Assembly (NCBI RefSeq): GCF_013337285.1
Contig: NZ_SUPW01000001.1
Location: 124,001 to 188,000 of the forward strand
From: Agrobacterium tumefaciens
GTDB lineage: Bacteria; Pseudomonadota; Alphaproteobacteria; Rhizobiales; Rhizobiaceae
Direction of reading: 5' to 3'
Length of the DNA: 64,000 bases
The position numbers were made by a program, and so were the translations under genes. This document shows, piece by piece, positions 15,881 through 24,509 of this stretch. A model generated the notes under the pieces. That model did not search any database and was not told the origin of the DNA. It saw nothing but the letters and a program-made list of their open reading frames with translations. Every line of letters begins with the position of its first letter. Positions within the stretch are counted from its first letter, which is position 1.

Positions 15881-18445
15881 ATGCTTCATTTTTCCCGTTG
15901 GAAAACAGTCTTCATCTGGCTGCTTGTGCTGGCAAGCGTCTTCATCGCCTCTCCCAACCTGTTTTCGGAAAAACAGCTGGAGAGCATGCCTGCCTGGTAC
16001 AAGGACAACAAGGTAACGCTCGGTCTCGACCTTCAGGGCGGCTCGCACATCATGCTCAAGATCGAGCGTTCCGACATTGTCAAGGAACGGCTTGAAACGA
16101 TCGTTGGCGATGTGCGCACACAGCTTCGCGACGCCAATATCAAATATTCGGGGCTGACCGGTAACGGCCAGCAGATTCAGGTTCGCATCAGCGATCCGGC
16201 CCAGCTGGAAGCCGCCAAGACGGCGCTTCGCGACCTGACGCAGCCGGTATCCGCCGGAACGCTGGTCGGCGGTTCCATCACCGAAGTGACGATGAGCGAT
16301 GGCGGCGACAATCTGCTGCGGCTCAACCTCACGGATGAAGGCGTTGATTACCGCCTGTCTTCGGCCGTGGCGCAGTCCATCGAAGTCGTGCGTCGCCGCG
16401 TCGACGAAGTGGGCACCACCGAGCCGCTCATCCAGCGTCAGGGTTCCGACCGCATCATCGTGCAGGTGCCGGGTCTTCAGGATCCGCAGCGCCTGAAATC
16501 GCTTCTCAACCAGACGGCAAAGCTGTCCTTCCGCATGGTCGACACGACAATGCCGGTGCAGGAAGCCATGAACGGCCGTCCGCCCGCGACATCAGAAGTT
16601 CTCTATTCGCAGGACGATCCGCCGGTTCCTTATCTGGTGGAACGTCGCGCGCTCGTTTCCGGCGACAATCTCGTGGATTCGCAGGCGAGCTTCAACCAGC
16701 AGACCAACGAGCCGGTCGTTACCTTCCGCTTCGACAGCCGCGGCGCGCAGCGCTTTGCGCAGGCGACGCAGCAGAATGTCGGCAAGCCTTTCGCCATCGT
16801 GCTCGATAACCAGGTGATTTCCGCGCCTGTCATCCGCGAGCCGATCATCGGCGGTTCGGGGCAGATTTCCGGTAATTTCTCGGTACAGGGTGCAAACGAT
16901 CTCGCGGTTCTGCTGCGTGCGGGTGCTTTGCCGGCGACGCTGACCGTGGTTGAAGAACGCACCGTCGGCCCGAGCCTTGGTAACGACTCCATCACCGCCG
17001 GCCTGACGGCAAGCGCCATCGGCGCTGTCGGCGTCCTCATCTTCATGTTCGTTTTCTACGGCTTCTTCGGCCTGCTGGCGAACATCGCGCTCATCGTCAA
17101 CATCGTCATGCTGCTGGCGGTCCTCAGTGTGATCGGATCGACGCTGACCTTGCCCGGTATTGCCGGTATCGTCTTGACGATCGGCATGGCGGTGGATTCC
17201 AACGTTCTGATCTACGAGCGCATACGCGAAGAGGTGAAAAGTGGAAAACCGCTGATCCAGGCACTGGATAACGGTTTCACGCGCGCCTTTGCGACAATCG
17301 TCGACGCCAACCTGACGACGCTGATCGTGGCGAGCGTGCTGTTCTACATGGGCACCGGTCCGGTCAAGGGCTTTGCCGTCACGCTTGCGGTCGGCATCAT
17401 CACCACCGTCTTCACGGCCTACACGCTGACGGCGTGGATGTTCGGTTATTGGGTGCGCCGCAGCCGTCCGAAGCATCTGCCGAAGGGTGTCCGCACCGCC
17501 ATGTTCGATGGCCGCGACATTCCCTTCATGCGTTACCGTCGCGTCGTGTTCATGATCACCGGCGCGGTCATGCTCGCCTGCATCGGCGGCTTCGTCGGCA
17601 AGGGCCTGAACCTGGGCATCGATTTCCAGGGCGGCTCGGTCATCGAAGTGCGCGCCAAGCAGGGCGAGGCGGACCTTAGCGATATTCGCGAGCGTCTGAA
17701 TCAGCTCAATCTCGGTGAAATCCAGGCGCAGAACTTCGGCACGCCGCAGGATGTTCTGATCCGCATTCAGGCGCAGGACGGCGGCGAAAATGCCGAGCAG
17801 TCGGCTATCACCCTGGTGCGCGGCGAGCTTGAGGACAAATACGACTTCCGCCGCGTCGAAGTCGTCGGTCCTGCGGTCTCGGGCGATCTGACCTTCACCT
17901 CCACGATTGGCATCCTGCTCGCCATGACGGGGATCATGATCTACATCTGGTTCCGCTTCGAGTGGCAGTTTGCGCTGGGCGCGGTCATCTCGATGGTGCA
18001 TGACGTGGTCTTTACCATCGGCCTTTTCGTCTTCCTGGGGATAGAGTTCAACCTCACCAGTATCGCGGCCATCCTGACGATTATCGGTTATTCGCTGAAC
18101 GATACCGTCGTCATCTACGACCGTATCCGCGAAAACCTCAGGCGGTATAAAAAGATGCCGCTGTCGATGGTCATCGACGTGTCGCTGAACCAGACGTTGT
18201 CGCGTACCATCCTCACCGGTCTGACCGTGCTTCTGGCACTGCTGGCGCTCTATCTCTTCGGTGGTGAGGTTATCAGGTCCTTCACCTTCGCCATGCTGTT
18301 CGGTGTCGGTATCGGCGTGTTCTCCTCGCTCTATATCGCGGCACCGGTGCTGATCGCCTTCAAGCTGCGTCCCGACAACAAGGACGCGGAAGACGAGAAG
18401 GATGAAAAGCCCGGCAACGCCATTGGCGGCAAGCCTGCCGTCTGA
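15881..18445 (+). CDS. secDF: Protein translocase SecDF, fused SecD and SecF
   Basis: This 854-residue membrane protein uses the proton gradient to pull secreted proteins through SecYEG. The N-terminal part is SecD (about 1-520), with the GLDLQGGSH motif near residue 49, a large periplasmic domain and six membrane segments. The C-terminal part is SecF (about 540-854), starting after FMRYRRVVFMITG, with LGIDFQGGS near residue 582 and six more segments. Fusion of SecD and SecF into one chain is normal in rhizobia. Its stop codon overlaps the next start (TGATG), so translation is coupled to the NDUFAF3-like gene. Confidence 0.95.
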   Translation: MLHFSRWKTVFIWLLVLASVFIASPNLFSEKQLESMPAWYKDNKVTLGLDLQGGSHIMLKIERSDIVKERLETIVGDVRTQLRDANIKYSGLTGNGQQIQVRISDPAQLEAAKTALRDLTQPVSAGTLVGGSITEVTMSDGGDNLLRLNLTDEGVDYRLSSAVAQSIEVVRRRVDEVGTTEPLIQRQGSDRIIVQVPGLQDPQRLKSLLNQTAKLSFRMVDTTMPVQEAMNGRPPATSEVLYSQDDPPVPYLVERRALVSGDNLVDSQASFNQQTNEPVVTFRFDSRGAQRFAQATQQNVGKPFAIVLDNQVISAPVIREPIIGGSGQISGNFSVQGANDLAVLLRAGALPATLTVVEERTVGPSLGNDSITAGLTASAIGAVGVLIFMFVFYGFFGLLANIALIVNIVMLLAVLSVIGSTLTLPGIAGIVLTIGMAVDSNVLIYERIREEVKSGKPLIQALDNGFTRAFATIVDANLTTLIVASVLFYMGTGPVKGFAVTLAVGIITTVFTAYTLTAWMFGYWVRRSRPKHLPKGVRTAMFDGRDIPFMRYRRVVFMITGAVMLACIGGFVGKGLNLGIDFQGGSVIEVRAKQGEADLSDIRERLNQLNLGEIQAQNFGTPQDVLIRIQAQDGGENAEQSAITLVRGELEDKYDFRRVEVVGPAVSGDLTFTSTIGILLAMTGIMIYIWFRFEWQFALGAVISMVHDVVFTIGLFVFLGIEFNLTSIAAILTIIGYSLNDTVVIYDRIRENLRRYKKMPLSMVIDVSLNQTLSRTILTGLTVLLALLALYLFGGEVIRSFTFAMLFGVGIGVFSSLYIAAPVLIAFKLRPDNKDAEDEKDEKPGNAIGGKPAV

Positions 18446-18837
18446 TGGTCGGCGGGATAGAAATACGCCCGGCCCATTTTCCCGGCCGGGCGCCCATCGA
18501 TGCCTATGGCAATGGCGGTTTCCGTTTTGCCGACATGTCGCATCGCGGCTCGCTGCTGCTTTTGCCTTCGGGCATTCACGGATGGAGCCCCGTCGATTTT
18601 AAAGAACTGACGATCGGACATTTCGATCAGGTTCTGTCGCAGGCGCAGGATATCGAGGTGCTGCTGATCGGCACCGGTGATGACATGCGTGTTTTGCCGA
18701 AGGAGTTGCGCGCGGCCTTCAAGGAAGCGGGCATTTCGGTCGATCCGATGAGCACGGGTGCTGCCGTGCGCACTTATAATATCATGCTTTCGGAATCGCG
18801 CGCCGTGGCTGCGGCGCTGATTGCCGTCGAAGGCTGA
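18445..18837 (+). CDS. Mth938-like (DUF498) domain protein, NDUFAF3-like
   Basis: This 130-residue cytoplasmic protein consists of one Mth938/DUF498 domain (IDAYGNGGFRF, LLLPSGIHGW, EVLLIGTGDDM, MSTGAAVRTYN). The mitochondrial member of the family is NDUFAF3, an assembly factor of respiratory complex I. It overlaps the secDF stop by one base and is followed 23 bp later by a squalene/phytoene-synthase-fold gene related to NDUFAF6. The gene order secDF / NDUFAF3-like / NDUFAF6-like is a recurrent alphaproteobacterial arrangement as far as I recall. A bacterial role in complex I assembly or membrane insertion is inference. Confidence 0.85.
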   Translation: MVGGIEIRPAHFPGRAPIDAYGNGGFRFADMSHRGSLLLLPSGIHGWSPVDFKELTIGHFDQVLSQAQDIEVLLIGTGDDMRVLPKELRAAFKEAGISVDPMSTGAAVRTYNIMLSESRAVAAALIAVEG

Positions 18838-18860
18838 CAGGACGTTTCGCGCGGGGAACC

Positions 18861-19706
18861 ATGGCACCCACAGAAAATCTCGACGTCTGCCTCGCGACGC
18901 TGCGCGACACCGATCGCGACCGCTATCTCGCCTGTCTTCTGTCGCCTGCCGATAAACGCAATTCTCTGGCGGCGCTTTACGCTTTTAATGCCGAAATCGC
19001 CCGTATCCGCGATTCCGTGCGCGAGGCGCTGCCCGGCGAAGTGCGCATGCAATGGTGGCGCGATCTGCTTGAGGGCAATGCGCATGGCGATAGTCTGTCC
19101 CATCCCGTTGCTGCCGCTCTTTTGACCGCTATCGAGCAATACCGTCTGCCGCGCCCGGTGCTGGCCAATATGATCGAGGCGCGCATTTTCGATCTCTATG
19201 ACGATCTGTTCGAGGATCGCAATGCGCTTGAAGGTTATGCCGGGGAAACCGCCTCGGCCCTGATCCAGCTGGCGAGCCTCGTGCTTTCGACGGAGGACGC
19301 CCCAGCGAGCGCGGAAGCGGCTGGACATGCGGGTGTGGCGCAGGCCATGGCCGGCATTCTGCTCCTGATGCCGCTGCATCGCCGCCGCGGGCAGGTCTAT
19401 ATTCCCGCTGACATGCTCTCGGCCGCCGGGCTGGATCGCGAGACCTTTCTCGAAGGCGACGACAGGCAACGTATCGGCATCGCCATCGAGCTGTTTGCCG
19501 CCCATGCGCTCGATCATCTTGAAAGGGCAAGACGCGCGAAGGTTCCCAGGGCCGTCTTTGCGGCCTATCTGCCTGTTGCCCTGTCCAGGCCGGTCATCCT
19601 TGCCGCCAGAAAGGCCGGGGTTGGCGTGTTCGAGGGCGAGTTGCAGCTGTCGCAGCTTCGCCGGCAGTGGGCTCTTGCAAAGGCGTCGTTCCTGAAACGC
19701 TTCTGA
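18861..19706 (+). CDS. Squalene/phytoene synthase family protein, NDUFAF6-like
   Basis: This 281-residue protein has the trans-isoprenyl-diphosphate synthase (SQS/PSY) fold. The usual first aspartate-rich motif DxxxD is degenerate (IARIRDSVRE), while a second-motif-like DLYDDLFED is present near residue 112. That pattern, and its place after an NDUFAF3-like gene, point to the NDUFAF6 branch rather than to a carotenoid or hopanoid enzyme. NDUFAF6 is needed for complex I assembly in mitochondria. No crt or hpn genes are nearby, which supports a non-isoprenoid role. A true phytoene synthase remains possible but less likely. Confidence 0.75.
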   Translation: MAPTENLDVCLATLRDTDRDRYLACLLSPADKRNSLAALYAFNAEIARIRDSVREALPGEVRMQWWRDLLEGNAHGDSLSHPVAAALLTAIEQYRLPRPVLANMIEARIFDLYDDLFEDRNALEGYAGETASALIQLASLVLSTEDAPASAEAAGHAGVAQAMAGILLLMPLHRRRGQVYIPADMLSAAGLDRETFLEGDDRQRIGIAIELFAAHALDHLERARRAKVPRAVFAAYLPVALSRPVILAARKAGVGVFEGELQLSQLRRQWALAKASFLKRF

Positions 19707-19835
19707 TTTCCCATTCACGCCTTGTCTTCCGACAAGCCACACTTCACACAAGCCTCGATCTCTATGAAGCTGAAGCGGGTTCGCGTCGTTTCGATTCGCG
19801 AGTCGTGATGTTTCGGTGCTGAGGGAGCGTCCCCG

Positions 19836-20294
19836 ATGAATATGGCGATCTGGATTATCGTCTTCGTGCTGCTTGCGGTCTTTGCCGTTTATGCCTGGCG
19901 CATGACGCGGGCAACGGATGAGGATAACAGCCATGATGTGGGGCAGGCGATCATGGATTTCGCCCGTGCCTTTCCCAACGAGGCAATCCGAAGCCTGCAT
20001 ATGACAGTTGACGGCGGGGCGGCCTTCGTGCGGCTGCACGACAACAAGGCCGGCTTCATGCGCAACATGGGCTCCCATTATGTTTGCGTGATGATCGACC
20101 CCGAGCGGATCAGGGTCGAAAGTCTGGAAAGCGGCGATGGTTTTGTCGTCACCTTTTTTGACATGCCGAAATATAGCGGCTCATACCGCTTCAAATCCGC
20201 CGGTGAAGCGGCTGAGGTTTCCCTCTGGCTGCTTGGCAGCCTTGTGGAGGCGCAGGACCATCACGATGAAGGACCGCTGCCCTCGGGCACCTGA
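19836..20294 (+). CDS. Hypothetical membrane-anchored protein
   Basis: This 152-residue protein is not one I recognise. A hydrophobic helix at residues 3-20 (MAIWIIVFVLLAVFAVYAW) anchors it in the membrane. The remainder is a soluble domain, probably cytoplasmic given the RMTR following the helix, with alternating beta strands (AAFVRLHDN, HYVCVMIDPERIRVESL). GAGGGAG lies upstream of the ATG. It follows the NDUFAF6-like gene after 129 bp and converges with a DMT transporter gene 20 bp away. Nothing in the sequence suggests catalysis. Confidence 0.7.
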   Translation: MNMAIWIIVFVLLAVFAVYAWRMTRATDEDNSHDVGQAIMDFARAFPNEAIRSLHMTVDGGAAFVRLHDNKAGFMRNMGSHYVCVMIDPERIRVESLESGDGFVVTFFDMPKYSGSYRFKSAGEAAEVSLWLLGSLVEAQDHHDEGPLPSGT

Positions 20295-20313
20295 CGCGCG
20301 CCGCTTTTGACCG

Positions 20314-21249
20314 TCATTGCCCGTCAAGCGGCGGGGTAATGTGGGCCTGCCTGCTTTCTCGCCAGATGATGAACAGGCCGGACGCGACGATGATGAGAAT
20401 GCCGAGCCATTTCGACGGCGTCGGAAAATCCGAAAACAGCGCATAACCGAGAATGGTTGCCGAGATGATCTCGAAATACTGGAACGGCGCCAGAAGCGAT
20501 AACGGCGCAAGCCTGAAAGCCCTGACGATCAGCAGGTGCATGTAGCCGGATATCGATCCCAGCAGGATGAGCAGGACAAGCGCGAAGCCGGATTGCGGGA
20601 GCGACATCGTGAAATCCTTATCGCCCAGCGCATCGCCGGCCAGAAGCACCGCACCCATGAATATCGTGCCGGCAATACCGGACATGGTTTGCATGACGAG
20701 TGGACTGTCGGCATCGCCGATGGCGCGGTTGAGGAACAGGTAAAGCGTGTAGAGAAAAGCGCAGGCGACGGGCAGAAGCGATGTCCAGCCGAAAATTTCG
20801 AAACTCGGCTGAATGACGATCAGCGCGCCGCCGAAACCGACGACGATCGCCGTCCAGCGCTTCCAGCCGACTTTGTCACCGAGGAAGAGGGCCGACATCA
20901 TCGTCAGCATGAAGGGCTCGACGAAATAGATCGCAAAGACATCGGCAAGCGGCATGTATTTGACGGCGGCGAAGAACATCAGGCTGGCGGAGGCGTGCAG
21001 CACACCGCGCAGGCAGTTCATCCACGGGCGCTTGGCGCTGAACAGCGCTTTCGGTGAGACGAGAATGAGCAGGGGCAGGGTGCACAGCACCTGAAAAAAG
21101 AACCGGTAAAAGGTCACCTGCGCGGGCGACATGCCGCCGCTGACCGCCATATATTTGGCGATGGCATCCATGATCGGCAGCACGAACATGCAACCCGCCA
21201 TGATGGTCATACCCTTGGCGACGTCGCTGAAACCGGTCTGGCTGGTCAT
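20314..21249 (-). CDS. EamA/DMT superfamily transporter
   Basis: This 311-residue inner-membrane protein has about ten transmembrane helices arranged as two EamA repeats, the architecture of drug/metabolite exporters. The first repeat includes AQVTFYRFFFQVLC, and the second ends in SKWLGILIIVASGLFIIW. The substrate is unknown; relatives export amino acids, nucleosides or cofactors. It is a monocistronic gene between a hypothetical gene and an alcohol dehydrogenase gene on the same strand, from which it is separated by a hairpin. Confidence 0.83.
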   Translation of the reverse strand: MTSQTGFSDVAKGMTIMAGCMFVLPIMDAIAKYMAVSGGMSPAQVTFYRFFFQVLCTLPLLILVSPKALFSAKRPWMNCLRGVLHASASLMFFAAVKYMPLADVFAIYFVEPFMLTMMSALFLGDKVGWKRWTAIVVGFGGALIVIQPSFEIFGWTSLLPVACAFLYTLYLFLNRAIGDADSPLVMQTMSGIAGTIFMGAVLLAGDALGDKDFTMSLPQSGFALVLLILLGSISGYMHLLIVRAFRLAPLSLLAPFQYFEIISATILGYALFSDFPTPSKWLGILIIVASGLFIIWRESRQAHITPPLDGQ

Positions 21250-21287
21250 GGGCAGGCTGCGCTTTCGACCCGAAGGTCCAATGAGGA

Positions 21288-21312
21288 AAGGGGCGTCGTA
21301 AGATCGCCCCTT
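21288..21312 (-). terminator. Possible terminator after the alcohol dehydrogenase gene
   Basis: On the minus strand AAGGGGCG pairs with CGCCCCTT across a 9-base loop, 9 bp beyond the adh stop. The U-tract is short (TTTCC), so termination may be partial. Confidence 0.45.
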
Positions 21313-21320
21313 CCTAAAAG

Positions 21321-22388
21321 TCAGGCGGCCTTCTGGCGCGGCAGGCTCTTCATATCAATGACGAAACGATAACGCACATCGCTTTTTATCATGCGTTCAT
21401 AAGCGTCATTGATCTGATCGATATCGATCATCTCGATTTCGGCGGCGATGCCCTTTTCGGCGCAGAAATTGAGCATTTCCTGCGTTTCAGGAATGCCGCC
21501 GATCATCGAGCCGGCAAAGGTCTTGCGGCCGGGGATGAGGCTGAAGGCGTGAACGGAGAGCGGTTTTTCCGGCGCGCCGACCTGTACCAGGGCGCCATCG
21601 CGTTTCAGCAGCGCGAGATAGGAATCGATGTCGTGGTCGGCGGCGACAGCGTCGATGATGAGATCGAGGCTGGAAGCGGCTTTCTTCATCTGGTCAGCGT
21701 CGCGCGAAACGATAACCTCGTGTGCGCCGAGTTTCTTAGCGTCTGCCGCCTTTCCGGGAGAGGTGGTGATCATCACCACTGTCGCGCCCATGGCATTGGC
21801 AATTTTGACGGCCATATGGCCAAGGCCACCGAGACCGACGACGCCGACGCGCTTGCCGGGGCCGGCATTCCAGTGGCGCAGCGGGGAATAGGTGGTTATG
21901 CCGGCGCAGAGCAGGGGTGCGGCGGCGGCCGGATCGAGCCCTTCGGGAATATTGAGCACATACCGGTCATCCACCACCACATGGGCGGAATAACCACCCA
22001 GCGTATGCGCGCCGCCGCCCATGGCCTTGTCAGGCGAATTATAGGTGCCGGTCATGCCGTTTTCGCAATATTGCTGCAGCCCTTCGGCGCAGCTTGCGCA
22101 TTCGCGGCAGCTATCGACGATACAGCCAACGCCGACACGGTCGCCTGTCTTGAACTTCGTGACGTCTGAACCCACCCGTCCGACGCGGCCGATGATTTCA
22201 TGGCCGGGAACGCAAGGGTAGAGAGACCCCGGCCATTCGCTGCGGGCCGTGTGGATATCCGAGTGGCAGACGCCGCAGAATTCAATCTCGATTTCGACAT
22301 CGTGCGGACCGGGATCGCGACGTTTGATCGTCGCGAGCTTCATCGGCGAAGAACCGTCATCGCAGGCATAGGCGGACGTTGTGAACAT
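21321..22388 (-). CDS. Zinc-dependent NAD(P)-dependent alcohol dehydrogenase
   Basis: This 355-residue medium-chain dehydrogenase is of the cinnamyl-alcohol-dehydrogenase / YahK type, which reduces aldehydes with NADPH. The catalytic zinc ligands are in CGVCHSDIH (near residue 38) and GHEIIGRVG. The structural zinc site is CRECASCAEGLQQYC (near 95-110). The coenzyme motif GVVGLGGLGHMAVKIA follows near residue 183. GGAGG lies upstream of the ATG. The aldehyde substrate cannot be told from sequence. It is flanked by lipB and a DMT exporter on the same strand, probably as a separate transcription unit. Confidence 0.88.
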   Translation of the reverse strand: MFTTSAYACDDGSSPMKLATIKRRDPGPHDVEIEIEFCGVCHSDIHTARSEWPGSLYPCVPGHEIIGRVGRVGSDVTKFKTGDRVGVGCIVDSCRECASCAEGLQQYCENGMTGTYNSPDKAMGGGAHTLGGYSAHVVVDDRYVLNIPEGLDPAAAAPLLCAGITTYSPLRHWNAGPGKRVGVVGLGGLGHMAVKIANAMGATVVMITTSPGKAADAKKLGAHEVIVSRDADQMKKAASSLDLIIDAVAADHDIDSYLALLKRDGALVQVGAPEKPLSVHAFSLIPGRKTFAGSMIGGIPETQEMLNFCAEKGIAAEIEMIDIDQINDAYERMIKSDVRYRFVIDMKSLPRQKAA

Positions 22389-22454
22389 GGTCGTTCCTCC
22401 TCTTGTGGTGATCGATGCTGCAAACGTCGGCCGGAGGCAAAGGTTGCGGTGAGA

Positions 22455-23186
22455 TCAGCCGCCGGATCCGGCCTCGGGCACTGCCGGGCCGAAAACCTCC
22501 TCGAAGGCTTCGCGCAACAGAACGTCGACATCGCCGATCATAACCGGCAATCCCAGATCGACAAGGCTGGTAACGCCATAGGCGCTGATACCGCAGGGAA
22601 CGATGCCGGAGAAATGCCCGAGGTCGGGGTCGACGTTGATCGACAGCCCGTGGAAGCTCACCCATTTGCGCAAGCGGATGCCAAGTGCGGCGATCTTGTC
22701 CTCAGCCATGCCGCCACCCGGCAGCAACGGTTTTTCAGGCCGCCTGACCCAGACGCCGACCCGATCCTCGCGCCGCTCGCCGCGGACATTCATCTTGTCG
22801 AGCGTGCGGATGATCACGTCTTCCAGTGCTGCAACATAGGCGCGGACATCCTGTCGGCGTCGTTTCAGGTCGAGCATGACGTAAACGACCCGCTGTCCCG
22901 GACCATGATAGGTATATTCGCCGCCGCGACCAGTGGCGAAGACAGGAAAACGATCCGGCTCGATGAGATCGGCGGCATCGGCGCTGGTGCCGGCAGTGTA
23001 GAGCGGCGGATGTTCCAGAAGCCAGACGAGTTCGTCGGCCTCGCCGCTGGCGATGGCCGCAACTTCGCGCTCCATTTCCTCGATCGCCTGTCCGTAAGGG
23101 ACGAGACCTTCCGAGATTCGCCAGCGAACGGGCGGCGAACCGGCGAGAGGGAACATATTTGTCTCGATATCCGTGCGTGTGAGCAT
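22455..23186 (-). CDS. lipB: Octanoyl-(acyl-carrier-protein)-protein N-octanoyltransferase LipB
   Basis: This 243-residue cytoplasmic enzyme moves octanoate from acyl carrier protein to the lipoyl domains of 2-oxoacid dehydrogenases and glycine cleavage H protein. The family signature [13 protein letters not shown] is near residue 86. The conserved lysine is in RKWVSFHG, and the catalytic cysteine is in [15 protein letters not shown]. The start is the ATG with AAGGAC six bases upstream; the open frame extends another 25 codons without a ribosome binding site. LipA is not in the window. Confidence 0.93.
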   Translation of the reverse strand: MLTRTDIETNMFPLAGSPPVRWRISEGLVPYGQAIEEMEREVAAIASGEADELVWLLEHPPLYTAGTSADAADLIEPDRFPVFATGRGGEYTYHGPGQRVVYVMLDLKRRRQDVRAYVAALEDVIIRTLDKMNVRGERREDRVGVWVRRPEKPLLPGGGMAEDKIAALGIRLRKWVSFHGLSINVDPDLGHFSGIVPCGISAYGVTSLVDLGLPVMIGDVDVLLREAFEEVFGPAVPEAGSGG

Positions 23187-23311
23187 GAAAAAGTCCTTTC
23201 CACAGCCTTCTCGCAAAATGGCGACAAGGCGGCAACCCCAGCATTTCCGGGCTTCCTGCATATAGGGTGGGTCGGGGCGATTTTTAATTTCAAAAAACTG
23301 TCACGACGCTC

Positions 23312-23340
23312 TTGTGCACCGAAAATCCTTTTGCTACATG
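23312..23340 (+). promoter_or_regulatory. Possible promoter of tRNA-Leu
   Basis: TTGTGC and TACATG are separated by 17 bp and end 35 bp before the tRNA 5' end. The -10 match is moderate. Confidence 0.4.
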
Positions 23341-23375
23341 CACCCCCGTCGGCGCAAGTTGACATCTACCACGAT

Positions 23376-23460
23376 GCGGTCGTGGCGGAATTGGTAGACG
23401 CGCAGCGTTGAGGTCGCTGTGGGGCAACCCGTGGAAGTTCGAGTCTTCTCGACCGCACCA
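23376..23460 (+). tRNA. tRNA-Leu (anticodon GAG)
   Basis: The acceptor arms GCGGTCG and CGACCGC pair perfectly. The anticodon arm CAGCG-TTGAGGT-CGCTG gives anticodon GAG (reads CUC/CUU). A class II variable arm (TGGGGCAACCCG region) and T arm GTTCGAGTC follow, and the CCA end is encoded. Confidence 0.95.
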
Positions 23461-23463
23461 AAG

Positions 23464-23490
23464 AAACCCGCTTCGGCGGGTTTTTTCTTT
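23464..23490 (+). terminator. Terminator of tRNA-Leu
   Basis: AAACCCGC-TTCG-GCGGGTTT hairpin directly after the tRNA, followed by TTTCTTTTTT. A textbook intrinsic terminator. Confidence 0.9.
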
Positions 23491-23658
23491 TTTAGCCAAT
23501 TGGTTAGCTTCACGTCCCTGTTCAACAGGAAGGTCCGTCGGCGCACATTGCGGGCACCCCGGCCGCGTAAGATTTTTTACCCCGTCACCACAGTGCTATA
23601 ATTTGGAGGCGGCAAAACATCGAATTGCCGCCGTCCGGATCGAATGAATGGGACGGTC

Positions 23659-23820
23659 TCAGCGCCGGTTTCGCTGTCCGTCACCGACACGGTAGGGGTC
23701 GCCATCCATGACCTGATCCATCCGCCACTCATTTCCACGATATGGGCTGTGCCACGTCTGGCAACCGGTAAGAACGACGGTCACCGTCAGCAGTCCAAAA
23801 GTAAGAGCGGTCCGCAGCAT
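23659..23820 (-). CDS. Small lipoprotein, 53 residues
   Basis: This short gene has a near-perfect ribosome binding site (AAGGAGGTGA) five bases before its ATG. The product has an arginine at position 3, a hydrophobic core LTFGLLTVTVVL and a lipobox LTGC with the cysteine at residue 20, so it should be lipidated, leaving a mature peptide of 34 residues. The mature part is polar and rich in W, D, R and G (QTWHSPYRGNEWRMDQ). I do not recognise the family. The gene sits alone between tRNA-Leu and the PAS gene. The start, signal and lipobox together make a real gene likely despite the length. Confidence 0.72.
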   Translation of the reverse strand: MLRTALTFGLLTVTVVLTGCQTWHSPYRGNEWRMDQVMDGDPYRVGDGQRNRR

Positions 23821-24004
23821 ATTCACCTCCTTCGAAATATCATCGCAAGGCTATTTAGGTGCAGGCGGGGGGCTTTGCGATGTCTCTTCAGAATTTATCG
23901 CTCCTTTGAGAACGATATCTGGATTCGATCGTTATAAATTTCGGTGGATATCGATACACGCTGCAGTAGCCAGGCGGTTACCCCTACAAAACGAGGGGTG
24001 GAAT

Positions 24005-24442
24005 ATGAGAGGTCTGGTGTTAGCTTTTGTCAGAAAAAAATGTCCGGGGGTTTTCGTGCTGGGAGACAAGACGGATTCGGACAATGTGCTCGGTTATTAC
24101 ATGTGGAGCATTGCCGATAACAGGCTGATCATGGATGCCGTGACTGCGGAATGCCACGGGTTTTCCGAACCGGTGGCGTCGCGTGGTGTGACGATCGAAC
24201 AAGTTCTTGAAAAAATTGATGTGGAAATGCGCGATCGGGTGGCTCAGGCCATTTTCGACAGCATAACCACCGGTGAGTTCTTCGATCAGCGCTACAAGGT
24301 CAATTTGCCTGATGGTTCAGTGCGCTGGATCGTGGCGAAGGGCAGGGCGATTTTTGATGCCGACAATACGCCTTTTCTCGGTATTGGCAGCGTTCGGGAT
24401 ATTACGCTCAAGAAACCCTACCAGTTTGAGCCTCGCCAGTAG
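24005..24442 (+). CDS. PAS-fold (PAS_3) sensor domain protein
   Basis: This 145-residue protein is a free-standing PAS domain. After about 35 N-terminal residues, the PAS core runs from YYMWSIADNRLIMD through RDRVAQAIFDSITTGEFFDQRYKVNLPDGSVRWIVAKG to the PAC end LGIGSVRDIT, the classic PAS_3 pattern. No kinase, GGDEF, HTH or other output domain is attached, so it would need a partner protein. I chose the ATG behind GAGGGG rather than an alternative start 33 codons upstream. A terminator follows. The ligand is unknown. Confidence 0.75.
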   Translation: MRGLVLAFVRKKCPGVFVLGDKTDSDNVLGYYMWSIADNRLIMDAVTAECHGFSEPVASRGVTIEQVLEKIDVEMRDRVAQAIFDSITTGEFFDQRYKVNLPDGSVRWIVAKGRAIFDADNTPFLGIGSVRDITLKKPYQFEPRQ

Positions 24443-24463
24443 GTCGCGATCTTCGAACAAAAA

Positions 24464-24487
24464 GAGGCGGCTTTCGCCGCCTTTTTT
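24464..24487 (+). terminator. Terminator after the PAS gene
   Basis: AGGCGGC-TTTC-GCCGCCT stem followed by TTTTT, 21 bp past the PAS stop codon. It also faces the convergent small membrane protein gene. Confidence 0.85.
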
Positions 24488-24509
24488 CCGTTCGCGCGTC
24501 ACCGGGACA

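Noticed and set aside
16592-18001. 469-codon open frame antisense to secDF
   Set aside because: Its composition (repeated Asp, Arg, His, Gln) is that of a shadow frame of a GC-rich gene and it has no domain.
18774-20078. 434-codon open frame antisense to the NDUFAF6-like gene
   Set aside because: It spans three genes on the other strand, has no ribosome binding site and no recognisable fold.
23644-23937. Plus-strand open frame of 97 codons after tRNA-Leu
   Set aside because: The minus strand holds a small lipoprotein with an excellent ribosome binding site, while this frame has none and resembles no protein.
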